Below are positions 1-5,360 of a stretch of DNA of 12,658 nucleotides, one piece after another. Positions within the stretch are counted from its first letter, which is position 1. Every line of letters starts with the position of its first letter. Both the position numbers and the translations under genes were made by a program. Where the stretch lies: contig JAHILZ010000044.1 in assembly GCA_018896765.1 (NCBI GenBank), positions 1 to 12,658 of the forward strand, read 5' to 3'. The stretch comes from Patescibacteria group bacterium. Lineage in GTDB: Bacteria; Patescibacteriota; Minisyncoccia; JAHIHE01. The notes beneath the pieces are model-generated. The model did not search any database, was not told the DNA's origin, and saw nothing but the letters and a program-made list of their open reading frames with translations.

Positions 1-1006
1 CCAATTTAAGAACCGCTTCGCCGCCATAGCTTTCAAAATACTTTACCAGAATGCTATGATATCCTTTTTCAAGTTCCAAATCTTTCTCCAGCGCGCGCGG
101 CGAATGATCTCCGCCATTGTTAATGAGCATAGCTCCATCAATATATAGCCATGACCCATCGTCGGATTCCAGTCTGAATCGATATGTTCCTTGCTCAACA
201 ATATTTATATAACCCTTCCAGTCTCCGCTCCACCAGCCATCGTTTATGATTTCGGCAGGTCGTTGACCGGGATTAATATGCCATGCAAAATTCAAATTCG
301 GATCGATTCTTACAACATCGGGAGTTGCAACCGTTTCAAGATTGTTTCTGTAGATGGGTTCGTTGTAATACGAGGCCTGCAAACCATGAAATGGAAATGG
401 CTGTTTTGTGGTAATCCATTCTATCGGATTTACAAAACCATTAGCTCCCAGCTGATCAATTGGCATTCTTCCCCAATTACTTAATGGATAATTCAATCCA
501 GGATAAATTCCAAAATGTAAATGCGGTATTGAACTAAAAGGACCTACTGTCGCAAAAGCAACCCCGGAATAAACTTTCACTGGAGGATCTATTATACCAT
601 TGCGCATTAAACCTGCGTCTATTGGTCTTATGTGACCATACAAAGCAACAAATTCTTTGCCATCATTCAGTTTATGTTTGACAAAAATACCATAGTTTTT
701 GTCTGACGCAACAGAATTCCATGCGCTTCCATCACTTACACGGATAATTTCACCATCTGCAATAGCATATACTTTAGTATCAACTGCAGATTCCATGTCC
801 TGACCAATATGATAATAACCGGGAAATGGATATGCTGGATAAGCTTCTAGCCAACCAGAATATAAATAAGGTTCTTTTGTGCCAACCGGATACACAAATC
901 CTGTGTCGGTTTGTACAGGCAATGCTAACACTGCGCCAATTAATGCAGTAAACACTACCGTACTAGCCATAAACAGTATGGCTCTATTTCTAAATATTTT
1001 TTTCAT
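1..1006 (-). CDS. Secreted M23 (LytM-type) metallopeptidase with PA14 domain, C-terminus beyond the window
   Basis: The frame runs open from an ATG at 1006 to the window edge (335 codons seen), so the C-terminus is missing. Residues 1-28 are a signal peptide: a KK/R N-region, a hydrophobic core and a likely cut after AVLA. Residues about 37-200 are an M23 domain with the full zinc set: HxxxD (H66, D70), YGH (H125) and HLHFG (H162, H164). M23 enzymes cut peptidoglycan cross-bridges, so exported cell-wall hydrolysis is likely. Residues about 206-335 read as a PA14 domain (GTYRFRLESDDGSWLYIDG, then NNGGDHS), a beta-barrel often binding glycans. An in-frame TGA three codons upstream fixes the start; AGGAG lies at 1021-1025, with a rather long 14-nt spacing. 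A promoter lies at 1085-1112. The function is inferred from motifs; the substrate is unknown. Confidence 0.9.
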   Translation of the reverse strand, partial: MKKIFRNRAILFMASTVVFTALIGAVLALPVQTDTGFVYPVGTKEPYLYSGWLEAYPAYPFPGYYHIGQDMESAVDTKVYAIADGEIIRVSDGSAWNSVASDKNYGIFVKHKLNDGKEFVALYGHIRPIDAGLMRNGIIDPPVKVYSGVAFATVGPFSSIPHLHFGIYPGLNYPLSNWGRMPIDQLGANGFVNPIEWITTKQPFPFHGLQASYYNEPIYRNNLETVATPDVVRIDPNLNFAWHINPGQRPAEIINDGWWSGDWKGYINIVEQGTYRFRLESDDGSWLYIDGAMLINNGGDHSPRALEKDLELEKGYHSILVKYFESYGGEAVLKL

Positions 1007-1084
1007 TTCTGATCACTTTTCTCCTGCCTTAAGGCAAATTTATTCAGTTTTGAGGGTACTATGTCGTTTTTCCTCCTGTTGATA

Positions 1085-1112
1085 ATATTAAAGGAAATAG
1101 AATATTTGTCAA
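1085..1112 (-). promoter_or_regulatory. Sigma-70-type promoter for the M23-PA14 gene
   Basis: On the minus strand, a perfect TTGACA (plus 1107-1112), a 16-bp spacer and TAATAT (plus 1085-1090). This predicts a start near 1078 and a leader of about 70 nt. The leader contains a perfect 12-bp palindrome TGCCTTAAGGCA (1025-1036) just ahead of the SD, which could fold and limit access to it. Confidence 0.65.
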
Positions 1113-1145
1113 GAACTCGAAACTTGTTCCCGTAAAAAACAAATT

Positions 1146-1171
1146 AAAAAGCGAGACTTCACTCGCTTTTT
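1146..1171 (-). terminator. Intrinsic terminator after the 1202-1987 gene
   Basis: A perfect 10-bp stem, AAAAAGCGAG / CTCGCTTTTT (1146-1155 with 1162-1171), and a 6-nt loop. It lies 30 bp beyond the stop of the minus gene, and the minus strand continues T-rich. The symmetric A/T ends would also let it work in the plus direction. Confidence 0.85.
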
Positions 1172-1201
1172 GAAAAATTATTCCAAGTCTAAATTTTAAA
1201 T

Positions 1202-1987
1202 CTATTCTATAAATTTAAAAGTGGAAAGCATTTGCTCTATTAAATTAATTTGCTCTAAGTCACCCTCGGATAAATTTTTCTTTTCCATAATATTTTTCGA
1301 TTGAACAGCTGCCTCTAAGTATGCCTGCTCGGTTGCTTTGTCATCAACACAACTATAAAGATCAACAACTTTTGCCTCAGCGTCTTTAATGTGAAACATA
1401 AAAGACAGCCCTTTATAAATTGACTGACTTTTATTGTTAAAATAGACTTGGCTTCCAAATATAGGAGAGCACTCATCTTCATTAAAGTAATTTTTCCAGA
1501 TTACCCTATCATTTGCAACCCCTATTATCTTACATGACTCACCTGTGCCGCTATATGAAAGCGGTTTAAGACATTCATTGCTGATATTGTTATTCCCTCC
1601 AAAAGCAAAGAGATCTTTAAAGCTTTTGTAGTCAGATGTATAAGCCACAAACAAAAGCCAGCTATAATTATTATTGAAATCTTTGAAAAAAACATCAATC
1701 TTCTTTCCTGCAAAAACATCCTCAGGTTTTTTGTTAGTATTATCGGTTTGGAAAACTTCAGGTGTTCCCAATGTGCTTGGATATTTAAACTCAACACCTA
1801 TATCTGAATTACTATAAGTTATCCATTCTGTAATTATATTATTAGTGGCTGGTGTTTGAACAACGATCGGCGAAGTCTTTTTCACGGAAGATAAATAACT
1901 GACTACGCTCAACGACGCGATAATAGCGAACAAAACAATGACAAGAATTAAAACTTTTTTTTCGGATGATAATTTATTTTCAACCAT
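1202..1987 (-). CDS. Membrane-anchored protein of unknown function
   Basis: A protein of 261 residues from the ATG at 1987. A short charged N-terminus (VENKLSSEKK) is followed by one hydrophobic segment at about residues 12-32 and then a polar domain of about 220 residues, probably outside the membrane. The mature part opens with WITYSNSDIGVEFKYPSTLG, a phrase resembling small lipoprotein-like surface domains of Patescibacteria, but I do not recognise a named family. Cysteines in the distal half may form disulfides. The frame is also open from a TTG at 2002. I prefer 1987 because the promoter at 2013-2041 puts the transcript start near 2006, almost on top of that TTG, and AAAAGA precedes the ATG. 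It is a single-gene unit with its own promoter and terminator. Confidence 0.8.
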   Translation of the reverse strand: MVENKLSSEKKVLILVIVLFAIIASLSVVSYLSSVKKTSPIVVQTPATNNIITEWITYSNSDIGVEFKYPSTLGTPEVFQTDNTNKKPEDVFAGKKIDVFFKDFNNNYSWLLFVAYTSDYKSFKDLFAFGGNNNISNECLKPLSYSGTGESCKIIGVANDRVIWKNYFNEDECSPIFGSQVYFNNKSQSIYKGLSFMFHIKDAEAKVVDLYSCVDDKATEQAYLEAAVQSKNIMEKKNLSEGDLEQINLIEQMLSTFKFIE

Positions 1988-2012
1988 AATTTCTTTTAAC
2001 AATTATGATTTC

Positions 2013-2041
2013 ATTCTAGCACAAGAAAATTAAAATATCAA
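2013..2041 (-). promoter_or_regulatory. Extended -10 promoter for the 1202-1987 gene
   Basis: On the minus strand, TTGATA (plus 2036-2041), a 17-bp spacer ending in TGC, then TAGAAT (plus 2013-2018). The TGn directly ahead of the -10 makes it an extended -10 promoter. It lies between the rplL terminator and the gene, so the gene is transcribed independently of rplJL. The predicted leader is about 20 nt. Confidence 0.7.
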
Positions 2042-2076
2042 TATTACGATTAAATCTGCCGCTATCTCTTCCGCGC

Positions 2077-2107
2077 AAAAAACTCCGCAGGTAAACTGCG
2101 GAGTTTT
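2077..2107 (-). terminator. Intrinsic terminator of the rplJ-rplL operon
   Basis: A perfect 12-bp stem, AAAACTCCGCAG / CTGCGGAGTTTT (2079-2090 with 2096-2107), with the 5-nt loop GTAAA, followed on the minus strand by a run of six T. It lies 22 bp past the rplL stop. Confidence 0.93.
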
Positions 2108-2129
2108 AAAACACAAATTACGCTAATCC

Positions 2130-2555
2130 TTATTTCAATTCCACGGTCGCGCCGACTGCTTCCAGTTTTTTCTTGATTTCTTCTGCTTCGGCTTTTCCCG
2201 CTTTTTCTTTGATCATTTTTGGAGCGGCATCAACCAAATCTTTGGCATCTTTCAAACCCTTGCCGGTAACTTCCCTGACTAATTTGATCACGGCAATTTT
2301 TTGATCGCCGGCGGCTTTTAATTCAATATTGAATTCGGTTTTTTCTTCAACGGCGGCGGCGCCAGCGGCGGCGGGCATTGCGCCCATCATAACCGGGGCT
2401 TGAGCCGAAACGCCGAATTTTTTCTCCAAAACCTTCACCAATTCCGCCAAATCAAGAACACTCAATTTCTCGATTTTTTCAACTAAATCTTTAAACTTAT
2501 CCGGAACCGCTATGATTTCTTCTCCGCCTTTGGCGGATTTTGTTTCTTCTGCCAT
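2130..2555 (-). CDS. rplL: 50S ribosomal protein L7/L12
   Basis: Stalk protein of the large ribosomal subunit. It forms dimers on L10 and recruits and stimulates the translational GTPases. All family regions are visible: an N-terminal dimerisation/L10-binding helix (about residues 19-50, LVEKIEKLSVLDLAELVKVL), an Ala/Met-rich hinge (about 52-70), and the C-terminal factor-binding domain (KIAVIKLVREVTGKGLKDAK through GATVELK). At 141 residues it is longer than the usual ~120 because of a charged 17-residue extension (MAEETKSAKGGEE). It is the last gene of the rplJL operon, 147 bp after rplJ, with a strong terminator downstream. No SD is visible before the ATG. The 25 bases ahead of the start resemble those ahead of gyrB. 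Confidence 0.98.
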   Translation of the reverse strand: MAEETKSAKGGEEIIAVPDKFKDLVEKIEKLSVLDLAELVKVLEKKFGVSAQAPVMMGAMPAAAGAAAVEEKTEFNIELKAAGDQKIAVIKLVREVTGKGLKDAKDLVDAAPKMIKEKAGKAEAEEIKKKLEAVGATVELK

Positions 2556-2702
2556 ACACTTATAATTCTAAATTTTAAATTATAAATTTTAAATGAATCC
2601 TAAATATCTAAATGATAAATTTATAATCCGGTCAGTTAAAATTAATTTTAAATCTAGACTTTAAATTAAAATATTTATTATGCTTATTTTTTTATTCTCT
2701 TT
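2556..2702. repeat. AT-rich palindromic spacer between rplJ and rplL
   Basis: The 147-bp intergenic stretch is almost pure A/T and built from repeated AATTTTAAAT, ATTTATAATT and TCTAAAT words in both orientations. It shares the words TAATTCTAAATTTT and TAAATTTATAAT with their inverse arrangement in the 10587-10768 spacer upstream of gyrB. I see no gene in it. It may be repeat-derived filler or a flexible leader for rplL. Confidence 0.5.
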
Positions 2703-3233
2703 TTAATTCTTTAATTCGGATTTTGCATTCAGCACATTTATCAACCCGACTAAATTTCCATTCAATGTTCTGACAAATCCTGTTAGAGGCGAAGCGATAA
2801 CATTCACGACTTGGCCCCTTAGCTCCTTCTTGCCTGGCAATCCGGCCAATTGTTTGATTTCAGCCGCGCTGAAAATTTTCCCTTCAATAATGCCTCCGAC
2901 AATTTTCAATGCCGCAACTCCGCTTTTAATCATTTGATCGACTACTTTTAATGCTCCTGTTTCCCCTTCATAATCAAGCGCGACGCCAATCTGCCCTTCC
3001 ATCTCGCTGATTTTTGCCTCAGGCAGTCCGGCTTCCCCAACAGCCACATCCAATAATGTTTTTTTAGCCACTTTATATTCGGCTTTCTCGGCTCGAAGCG
3101 CTCTTCTCAATTTTTCCGCGTCCGCCACCGTCAAACCTTTATAACTTACGAAAACCGCCGCTTTAATCTTAGTGAGCTTTTCTTTAAGCTTTTTAACTTC
3201 GTCTTCTTTTTTTTGCCGCAATAATGATGCCAT
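2703..3233 (-). CDS. rplJ: 50S ribosomal protein L10
   Basis: L10 binds 23S rRNA at the stalk base and carries L7/L12 dimers on its C-terminal helix. The 176 residues match the family length. The N-terminal rRNA-binding region shows the usual pattern (KIKAAVFVSYKGLTVADAEK, then LRRALRAEKAEYKVAKKTLL), and the C-terminal part (residues about 135-176, PGKKELRGQVVNVIASPLTG onward) leads into the L12-binding helix. It is preceded by a consensus promoter and a canonical L10 leader, so autoregulation by the L10-L12 complex is expected. No SD is seen in the AT-rich stretch before the ATG. Neither rplK-rplA upstream nor rpoB downstream is present, so the stalk operon stands alone. Confidence 0.97.
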   Translation of the reverse strand: MASLLRQKKEDEVKKLKEKLTKIKAAVFVSYKGLTVADAEKLRRALRAEKAEYKVAKKTLLDVAVGEAGLPEAKISEMEGQIGVALDYEGETGALKVVDQMIKSGVAALKIVGGIIEGKIFSAAEIKQLAGLPGKKELRGQVVNVIASPLTGFVRTLNGNLVGLINVLNAKSELKN

Positions 3234-3252
3234 AAAATTATATTAGTTTATT

Positions 3253-3279
3253 AAAAAAATCTGCGCCGTCCACAGAATT
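3253..3279 (-). terminator. Possible attenuator hairpin in the rplJ leader
   Basis: At the 3' end of the L10 leader the minus strand can pair TCTG (plus 3273-3276) with CAGA (plus 3260-3263), extended by A-T pairs, directly before a run of seven T (plus 3253-3259). Forming it would use the CTGTGG that otherwise closes the leader helix, so the two folds exclude each other. The stem is short, so this is tentative. Confidence 0.35.
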
Positions 3280-3367
3280 TGAATAACTAAAATATCTATA
3301 TTCTAGTCCCTTCATCCTCGACAGGTCTTAGTTAAGGATTTAAAGCCGTTTGCCTGTTGTCTGTGGA
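3269..3367 (-). ncRNA. Ribosomal protein L10 leader (rplJL autoregulatory RNA)
   Basis: The minus-strand transcript has the hallmarks of the L10 leader: a closing helix TCCACAG (plus 3361-3367) with CTGTGGA (plus 3269-3275), an inner pairing of ACAGG with CCTGT, the conserved region GGCTTTAAATCC, and the distal CCTGTCGAGG close to the family consensus CCTGCCGAGG. In this family the L10-L12 complex binds the kinked internal loop and lowers rplJL expression. It starts about 16 nt after the predicted transcript start and ends about 35 nt before rplJ. Confidence 0.85.
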
Positions 3368-3389
3368 TAACTTTACTTTTGATAAATTA

Positions 3390-3417
3390 ATTATACCGCT
3401 ATATAAAATTATGTCAA
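3390..3417 (-). promoter_or_regulatory. Consensus promoter of rplJ-rplL
   Basis: Both boxes are perfect on the minus strand: TTGACA (plus 3412-3417) and TATAAT (plus 3390-3395), separated by 16 bp. The transcript should start near 3383, just upstream of the L10 leader. A fully consensus promoter fits the high demand for L12. Confidence 0.85.
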
Positions 3418-3530
3418 GGATTTAACTGCAACCCCCGCATTCAATTTGCCAAGCAACACTTTAAATTTAGATTTAGATTTTAATTTGAATTTATTCGTAA
3501 CTATAGTTTAGCATTTTGGCGAATTTTGGG

Positions 3531-3569
3531 CAAAAAAAAGATGGGTCATAATGTCTTTCATTAGTCCCA
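3531..3569 (-). terminator. Intrinsic terminator overlapping the stop of the 45-residue gene
   Basis: On the minus strand TGGGACTAATG (plus 3559-3569) pairs with CATTATGACCCA (plus 3542-3553), with one mismatch and one bulge around a 5-nt loop, followed by TCTTTTTTTT. The TAA of the small gene (3561-3563) lies inside the stem, which marks this as the end of a genuine transcription unit. Confidence 0.85.
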
Positions 3570-3698
3570 CCCCTCATCATACGCACTGCTTCTTCGTATC
3601 GGCTTGTTTCTCCCGCGTATTTTTAAATAATAAATAACCACGGCTATTATTACCACAATAATGGCCACAGCTATTGTTGCCAATCCTTCATTTTCCAC
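3561..3698 (-). CDS. 45-residue single-span membrane protein, second gene of a small operon
   Basis: It starts at a GTG (3698) and reads MENEGLATIAVAIIVVIIAV, continuing VIYYLKIRGRNKPIRRSSAY and ending DEGWD. Residues about 6-25 form one very hydrophobic helix, followed by a basic stretch (KIRGRNKPIRR), so the C-terminus should face the cytoplasm. There are no cysteines. The start is set by a perfect AGGAGG eight bases upstream; the nearby ATG is out of frame. The gene begins 26 bp after the stop of the 52-residue gene, and its stop sits in a terminator stem. I recognise no family. An immunity-type, regulatory or secretion-linked membrane peptide are possibilities, none proven. Existence is well supported by signals; function is not. 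Confidence 0.75.
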   Translation of the reverse strand: MENEGLATIAVAIIVVIIAVVIYYLKIRGRNKPIRRSSAYDEGWD

Positions 3699-3706
3699 TA
3701 TTTTTA

Positions 3707-3712
3707 CCTCCT
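3707..3712 (-). promoter_or_regulatory. Perfect Shine-Dalgarno deciding the GTG start at 3698
   Basis: AGGAGG on the minus strand, 8 nt ahead of the GTG. It lies in the 26-bp gap between the two small genes. It is the strongest SD in the window and the main reason to accept the GTG start. Confidence 0.85.
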
Positions 3713-3724
3713 TAAACTTTTTCT

Positions 3725-3883
3725 TTATCTACTGCTCTCTTGTTCTTCAAGGCACTTTTGCGCTTTTGCACGATTTTCAGACGACGCATTGCTTAAGACA
3801 TCACTAGACCATTCTCCATTACCAGGTCCACATGCTCCTAAAGCATCGCAAATCTCCGAAACACTTGGATTAATTCTTGACAT
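3725..3883 (-). CDS. 52-residue cysteine-containing soluble protein, first gene of a small operon
   Basis: ATG at 3883 to TAA at 3725. It reads MSRINPSVSEICDALGACGP, then GNGEWSSDVLSNASSENRAK and AQKCLEEQESSR. There are three cysteines (C12, C18, C44), a central Gly/Asn turn (GPGNGEW) and a charged helix-prone tail. No hydrophobic segment or export signal is seen. TAAGGATG upstream provides an AGGA SD at 11 nt. A promoter lies at 3907-3935 and the 45-residue membrane gene follows 26 bp downstream, so the two are almost certainly co-transcribed. I recognise no family. A modified-peptide precursor, a small metal-binding protein or a partner of the downstream membrane peptide are guesses only. 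Confidence 0.65.
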   Translation of the reverse strand: MSRINPSVSEICDALGACGPGNGEWSSDVLSNASSENRAKAQKCLEEQESSR

Positions 3884-3906
3884 TTTTTAAAACATCCTTA
3901 TCTCAA

Positions 3907-3935
3907 ATCCTAAACCATAATCAGCCAAAAGTCAA
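3907..3935 (-). promoter_or_regulatory. Promoter of the two-gene small-protein operon
   Basis: On the minus strand, TTGACT (plus 3930-3935), 17 bp, TAGGAT (plus 3907-3912). The predicted start is near 3900, giving a short leader of about 17 nt that still holds the AGGA SD. Confidence 0.6.
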
Positions 3936-3940
3936 ATCTC

Positions 3941-4093
3941 TCATCTTTCTTTAACAAAACGCTCGGCGTTTTGAGAACGTTGCTGTTTGCTCCTAATTTT
4001 CAAATTTTTTATGCTTTTTCTATATCGAAAACTCGACGGCGTGCGATAAGCCGGTTTGCCGTTTCTATTGCCGACTTTGGAATAGTTGGTCAT
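3941..4093 (-). CDS. Possible 50-residue very basic protein
   Basis: ATG at 4093 to TGA at 3941. It reads MTNYSKVGNRNGKPAYRTPS, then SFRYRKSIKNLKIRSKQQRS and QNAERFVKER. It is unusually rich in Lys/Arg with no Cys or Trp, as in nucleic-acid-binding or ribosome-associated small proteins. The stretch is less AT-rich than the surrounding spacers, as coding DNA here tends to be. Against it: no SD and no clear promoter, and a frame this long can arise by chance. The opposite strand also has an open frame (3971-4171) but with less protein-like composition and a TTG start. The promoter of the next small operon begins just after the TGA. No family is recognised. Confidence 0.35.
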   Translation of the reverse strand: MTNYSKVGNRNGKPAYRTPSSFRYRKSIKNLKIRSKQQRSQNAERFVKER

Positions 4094-4139
4094 AGATATT
4101 TTTTTGACTTGGCGATAGCGCTAAATAATCTCTGCAACT

Positions 4140-4228
4140 GTCATTGCGAACCCGAGCCGAAACGAGGGTGAAGCAATCTATAGCCGAAATTGAGATTGCT
4201 TCGGTCATTGCGACTCCCTCGCAATGAC
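4140..4228. repeat. Foldback repeat with GTCATTGCGA ends
   Basis: An 89-bp palindromic element. The outer arms are GTCATTGCGA (4140-4149) and TCGCAATGAC (4219-4228); the inner arms are GAAGCAATCT (4170-4179) and AGATTGCTTC (4193-4202). A second GTCATTGCGA (4204-4213) facing the right end makes a nested hairpin with a 5-nt loop. The same arms bound the 12456-12658 element. No transposase is present, so it resembles a REP/MITE-like non-autonomous repeat. It lies between the acylphosphatase stop and the small ORFs and could also act as a transcript end. Confidence 0.85.
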
Positions 4229-4297
4229 AAATAATAACAATTATTGCGACAGCCGAATGTATGGCTAAAAATTTAAACATTATCACCAATAAAAAAA

Positions 4298-4570
4298 CTA
4301 AAAAACTTCAAATTCTATAAATTTCTTTAAATCCACGCTAAACGCAAACTCAATTTTTTCCACTCGCGCCGCATCCGTCCCTCTGCGGCACCAATCCAAA
4401 AATTTTTGAAGACTTTTTTCTTCGCCTTCCACTTCAATGCATACCGCGCCGCCGAATTCATTGCGAACAAATCCGCAAAGATTCAATTTTAACGCTTCTT
4501 CTCGCGCGTAATACCGAAACGAAACCCCTTGCACTTTTCCAAATATTTTTATCATCAAATGTTTTTCCAT
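4298..4570 (-). CDS. acyP: Acylphosphatase
   Basis: Cytosolic enzyme hydrolysing carboxyl-phosphate bonds such as acetyl phosphate. The 90 residues match the family size (about 90-100). The phosphate-binding loop GKVQGVSFRYYA carries catalytic R19, and GFVRN supplies catalytic N37. The rest follows the ferredoxin-like pattern (GAVCIEVEGEEKSLQKFLDW and RVEKIE). No SD stands before the ATG at 4570. An in-frame ATG at codon 6 is an alternative and would leave the active site intact. It lies 140 bp downstream of the YgjP-like gene on the same strand, with a heptamer tandem repeat between. No separate promoter is obvious, so co-transcription is possible. Confidence 0.95.
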   Translation of the reverse strand: MEKHLMIKIFGKVQGVSFRYYAREEALKLNLCGFVRNEFGGAVCIEVEGEEKSLQKFLDWCRRGTDAARVEKIEFAFSVDLKKFIEFEVF

Positions 4571-4655
4571 ACAAATTCAGACTATTGGCAAAATAAAATT
4601 AAATTTTTCATAAGCGGCCAAACAACATCAGCATCTATTTTTATATTCGGTTTTT

Positions 4656-4701
4656 CTACTCACTACTCACTACTCACTACTCACTACTCACTACTCACTA
4701 C
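4656..4701. repeat. Perfect heptamer tandem repeat, (CTACTCA)x6.6
   Basis: Six exact copies of CTACTCA plus a CTAC remainder, 46 bp without a mismatch. On the transcribed minus strand it reads as repeated TGAGTAG. It starts 9 bp past the YgjP-like stop and about 85 bp before the acylphosphatase start. Perfect short repeats like this change copy number by slippage. It is noncoding, so any effect would be on spacing or RNA structure. Confidence 0.97.
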
Positions 4702-4710
4702 AACCTAGCA

Positions 4711-5277
4711 TTAAACCCCCAAACTATGCCGCCTCAGTTCTTTTCTAACATTCAAATAATCCGGAATTGTTTTGGCAACCAGATCCCAAAAATTCTTGGA
4801 ATGATTGAATTCTCCCAAATGGCATAATTCATGGACCACGACATAATCAGCCACATGAACGGGAAGAAACGCCAATTTATAATTAAAATTAAGATTTTTC
4901 CTCCTCGAACAGCTCCCCCAGCAAGTTCGCTGGCTCTTAATTCGAATCTTGCAAAAAGTGAAATTATAAATATTATTATAATGCTCCAGCCGTTTTCGCG
5001 CCAACTCCAAGGCCGTTTGGCGATGAGTCAAATAAGCATGCCTCCCGTTCTCAGAGGATAAAGGTTTTTTTACGCTCTTAAACTCCTTAGTTTTTTTCAA
5101 AATCCAATCCGCCTTCTCGCGCATAAAATTTTCCAAAGCAAATTCGCTGAAATCGCGCGGCGCGGTAACGACAAATTCTCCTCCGCCATAAATCGCGAAT
5201 CTAATTCTTCTGGCGCGAGCGCTTCGGCGCAAAGTATATTCCACTTTTTGTTCGCGAAGTTCGATGTATTTTTTCAT
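4711..5277 (-). CDS. YgjP-like (DUF45) zinc metallopeptidase-fold protein
   Basis: 188 residues. The family signature is complete: H149-E150-x-x-H153 with a third ligand at H159 in HELCHLGEFNHSKNFW, plus the upstream RTCWGSCS block (about 117-124) and an N-terminal beta domain with the basic run RRSARARRIR. These proteins share the gluzincin fold of SprT/WLM proteins; the E. coli relative YgjP has been reported as a nucleotide pyrophosphatase acting on UTP, so the true substrate here is open. The start at 5277 gives the usual family N-terminus; only a weak GGAA lies upstream. A 13-bp palindrome sits at 5291-5303. The acylphosphatase gene follows on the same strand. Confidence 0.9.
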   Translation of the reverse strand: MKKYIELREQKVEYTLRRSARARRIRFAIYGGGEFVVTAPRDFSEFALENFMREKADWILKKTKEFKSVKKPLSSENGRHAYLTHRQTALELARKRLEHYNNIYNFTFCKIRIKSQRTCWGSCSRRKNLNFNYKLAFLPVHVADYVVVHELCHLGEFNHSKNFWDLVAKTIPDYLNVRKELRRHSLGV

Positions 5278-5290
5278 AAAAAATAATTCC

Positions 5291-5303
5291 GAGAACGGTT
5301 CTC
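5291..5303. other. Perfect 13-bp palindrome upstream of the YgjP-like gene
   Basis: GAGAAC-G-GTTCTC, centred 20 bp before the start codon. It could be a repressor half-site pair or a small hairpin in the leader. The single-base spacing does not match a LexA box. No regulator is identified, and short palindromes occur by chance. Confidence 0.35.
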
Positions 5304-5360
5304 ATTTGGTTTAATATTCAACCTTTAGACACAGTCTGTTTTACAGCGCCATCGCAAATT

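Noticed and set aside
191..484. Plus-strand frames opposite the M23-PA14 gene, including 879-1082
   Set aside because: Antisense shadows of a gene with complete catalytic motifs and a signal peptide.
1202..2002. TTG start at 2002 for the membrane-anchored protein
   Set aside because: The promoter at 2013-2041 puts the transcript start almost on it; the ATG at 1987 fits better.
3955..3973. Hairpin CAAAACGC-TCG-GCGTTTTG as a terminator
   Set aside because: Only a short, interrupted T-run follows, and it lies within the possible basic ORF; not convincing as a terminator.
3971..4171. Plus-strand 66-codon frame
   Set aside because: TTG start, ends inside the repeat, no SD; it is antisense to the better minus-strand basic ORF.
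4065..4289. Minus-strand 74-codon frame containing CHCEGVAMTEAIS
   Set aside because: Its central part is a translation of the foldback repeat 4140-4228, a well-known kind of spurious call. It has no SD.
4656..4701. CRISPR-like array
   Set aside because: 7-bp units with no spacers; a simple tandem repeat.
5291..5303. LexA/SOS box
   Set aside because: The half-sites GAAC/GTTC are separated by one base rather than four.
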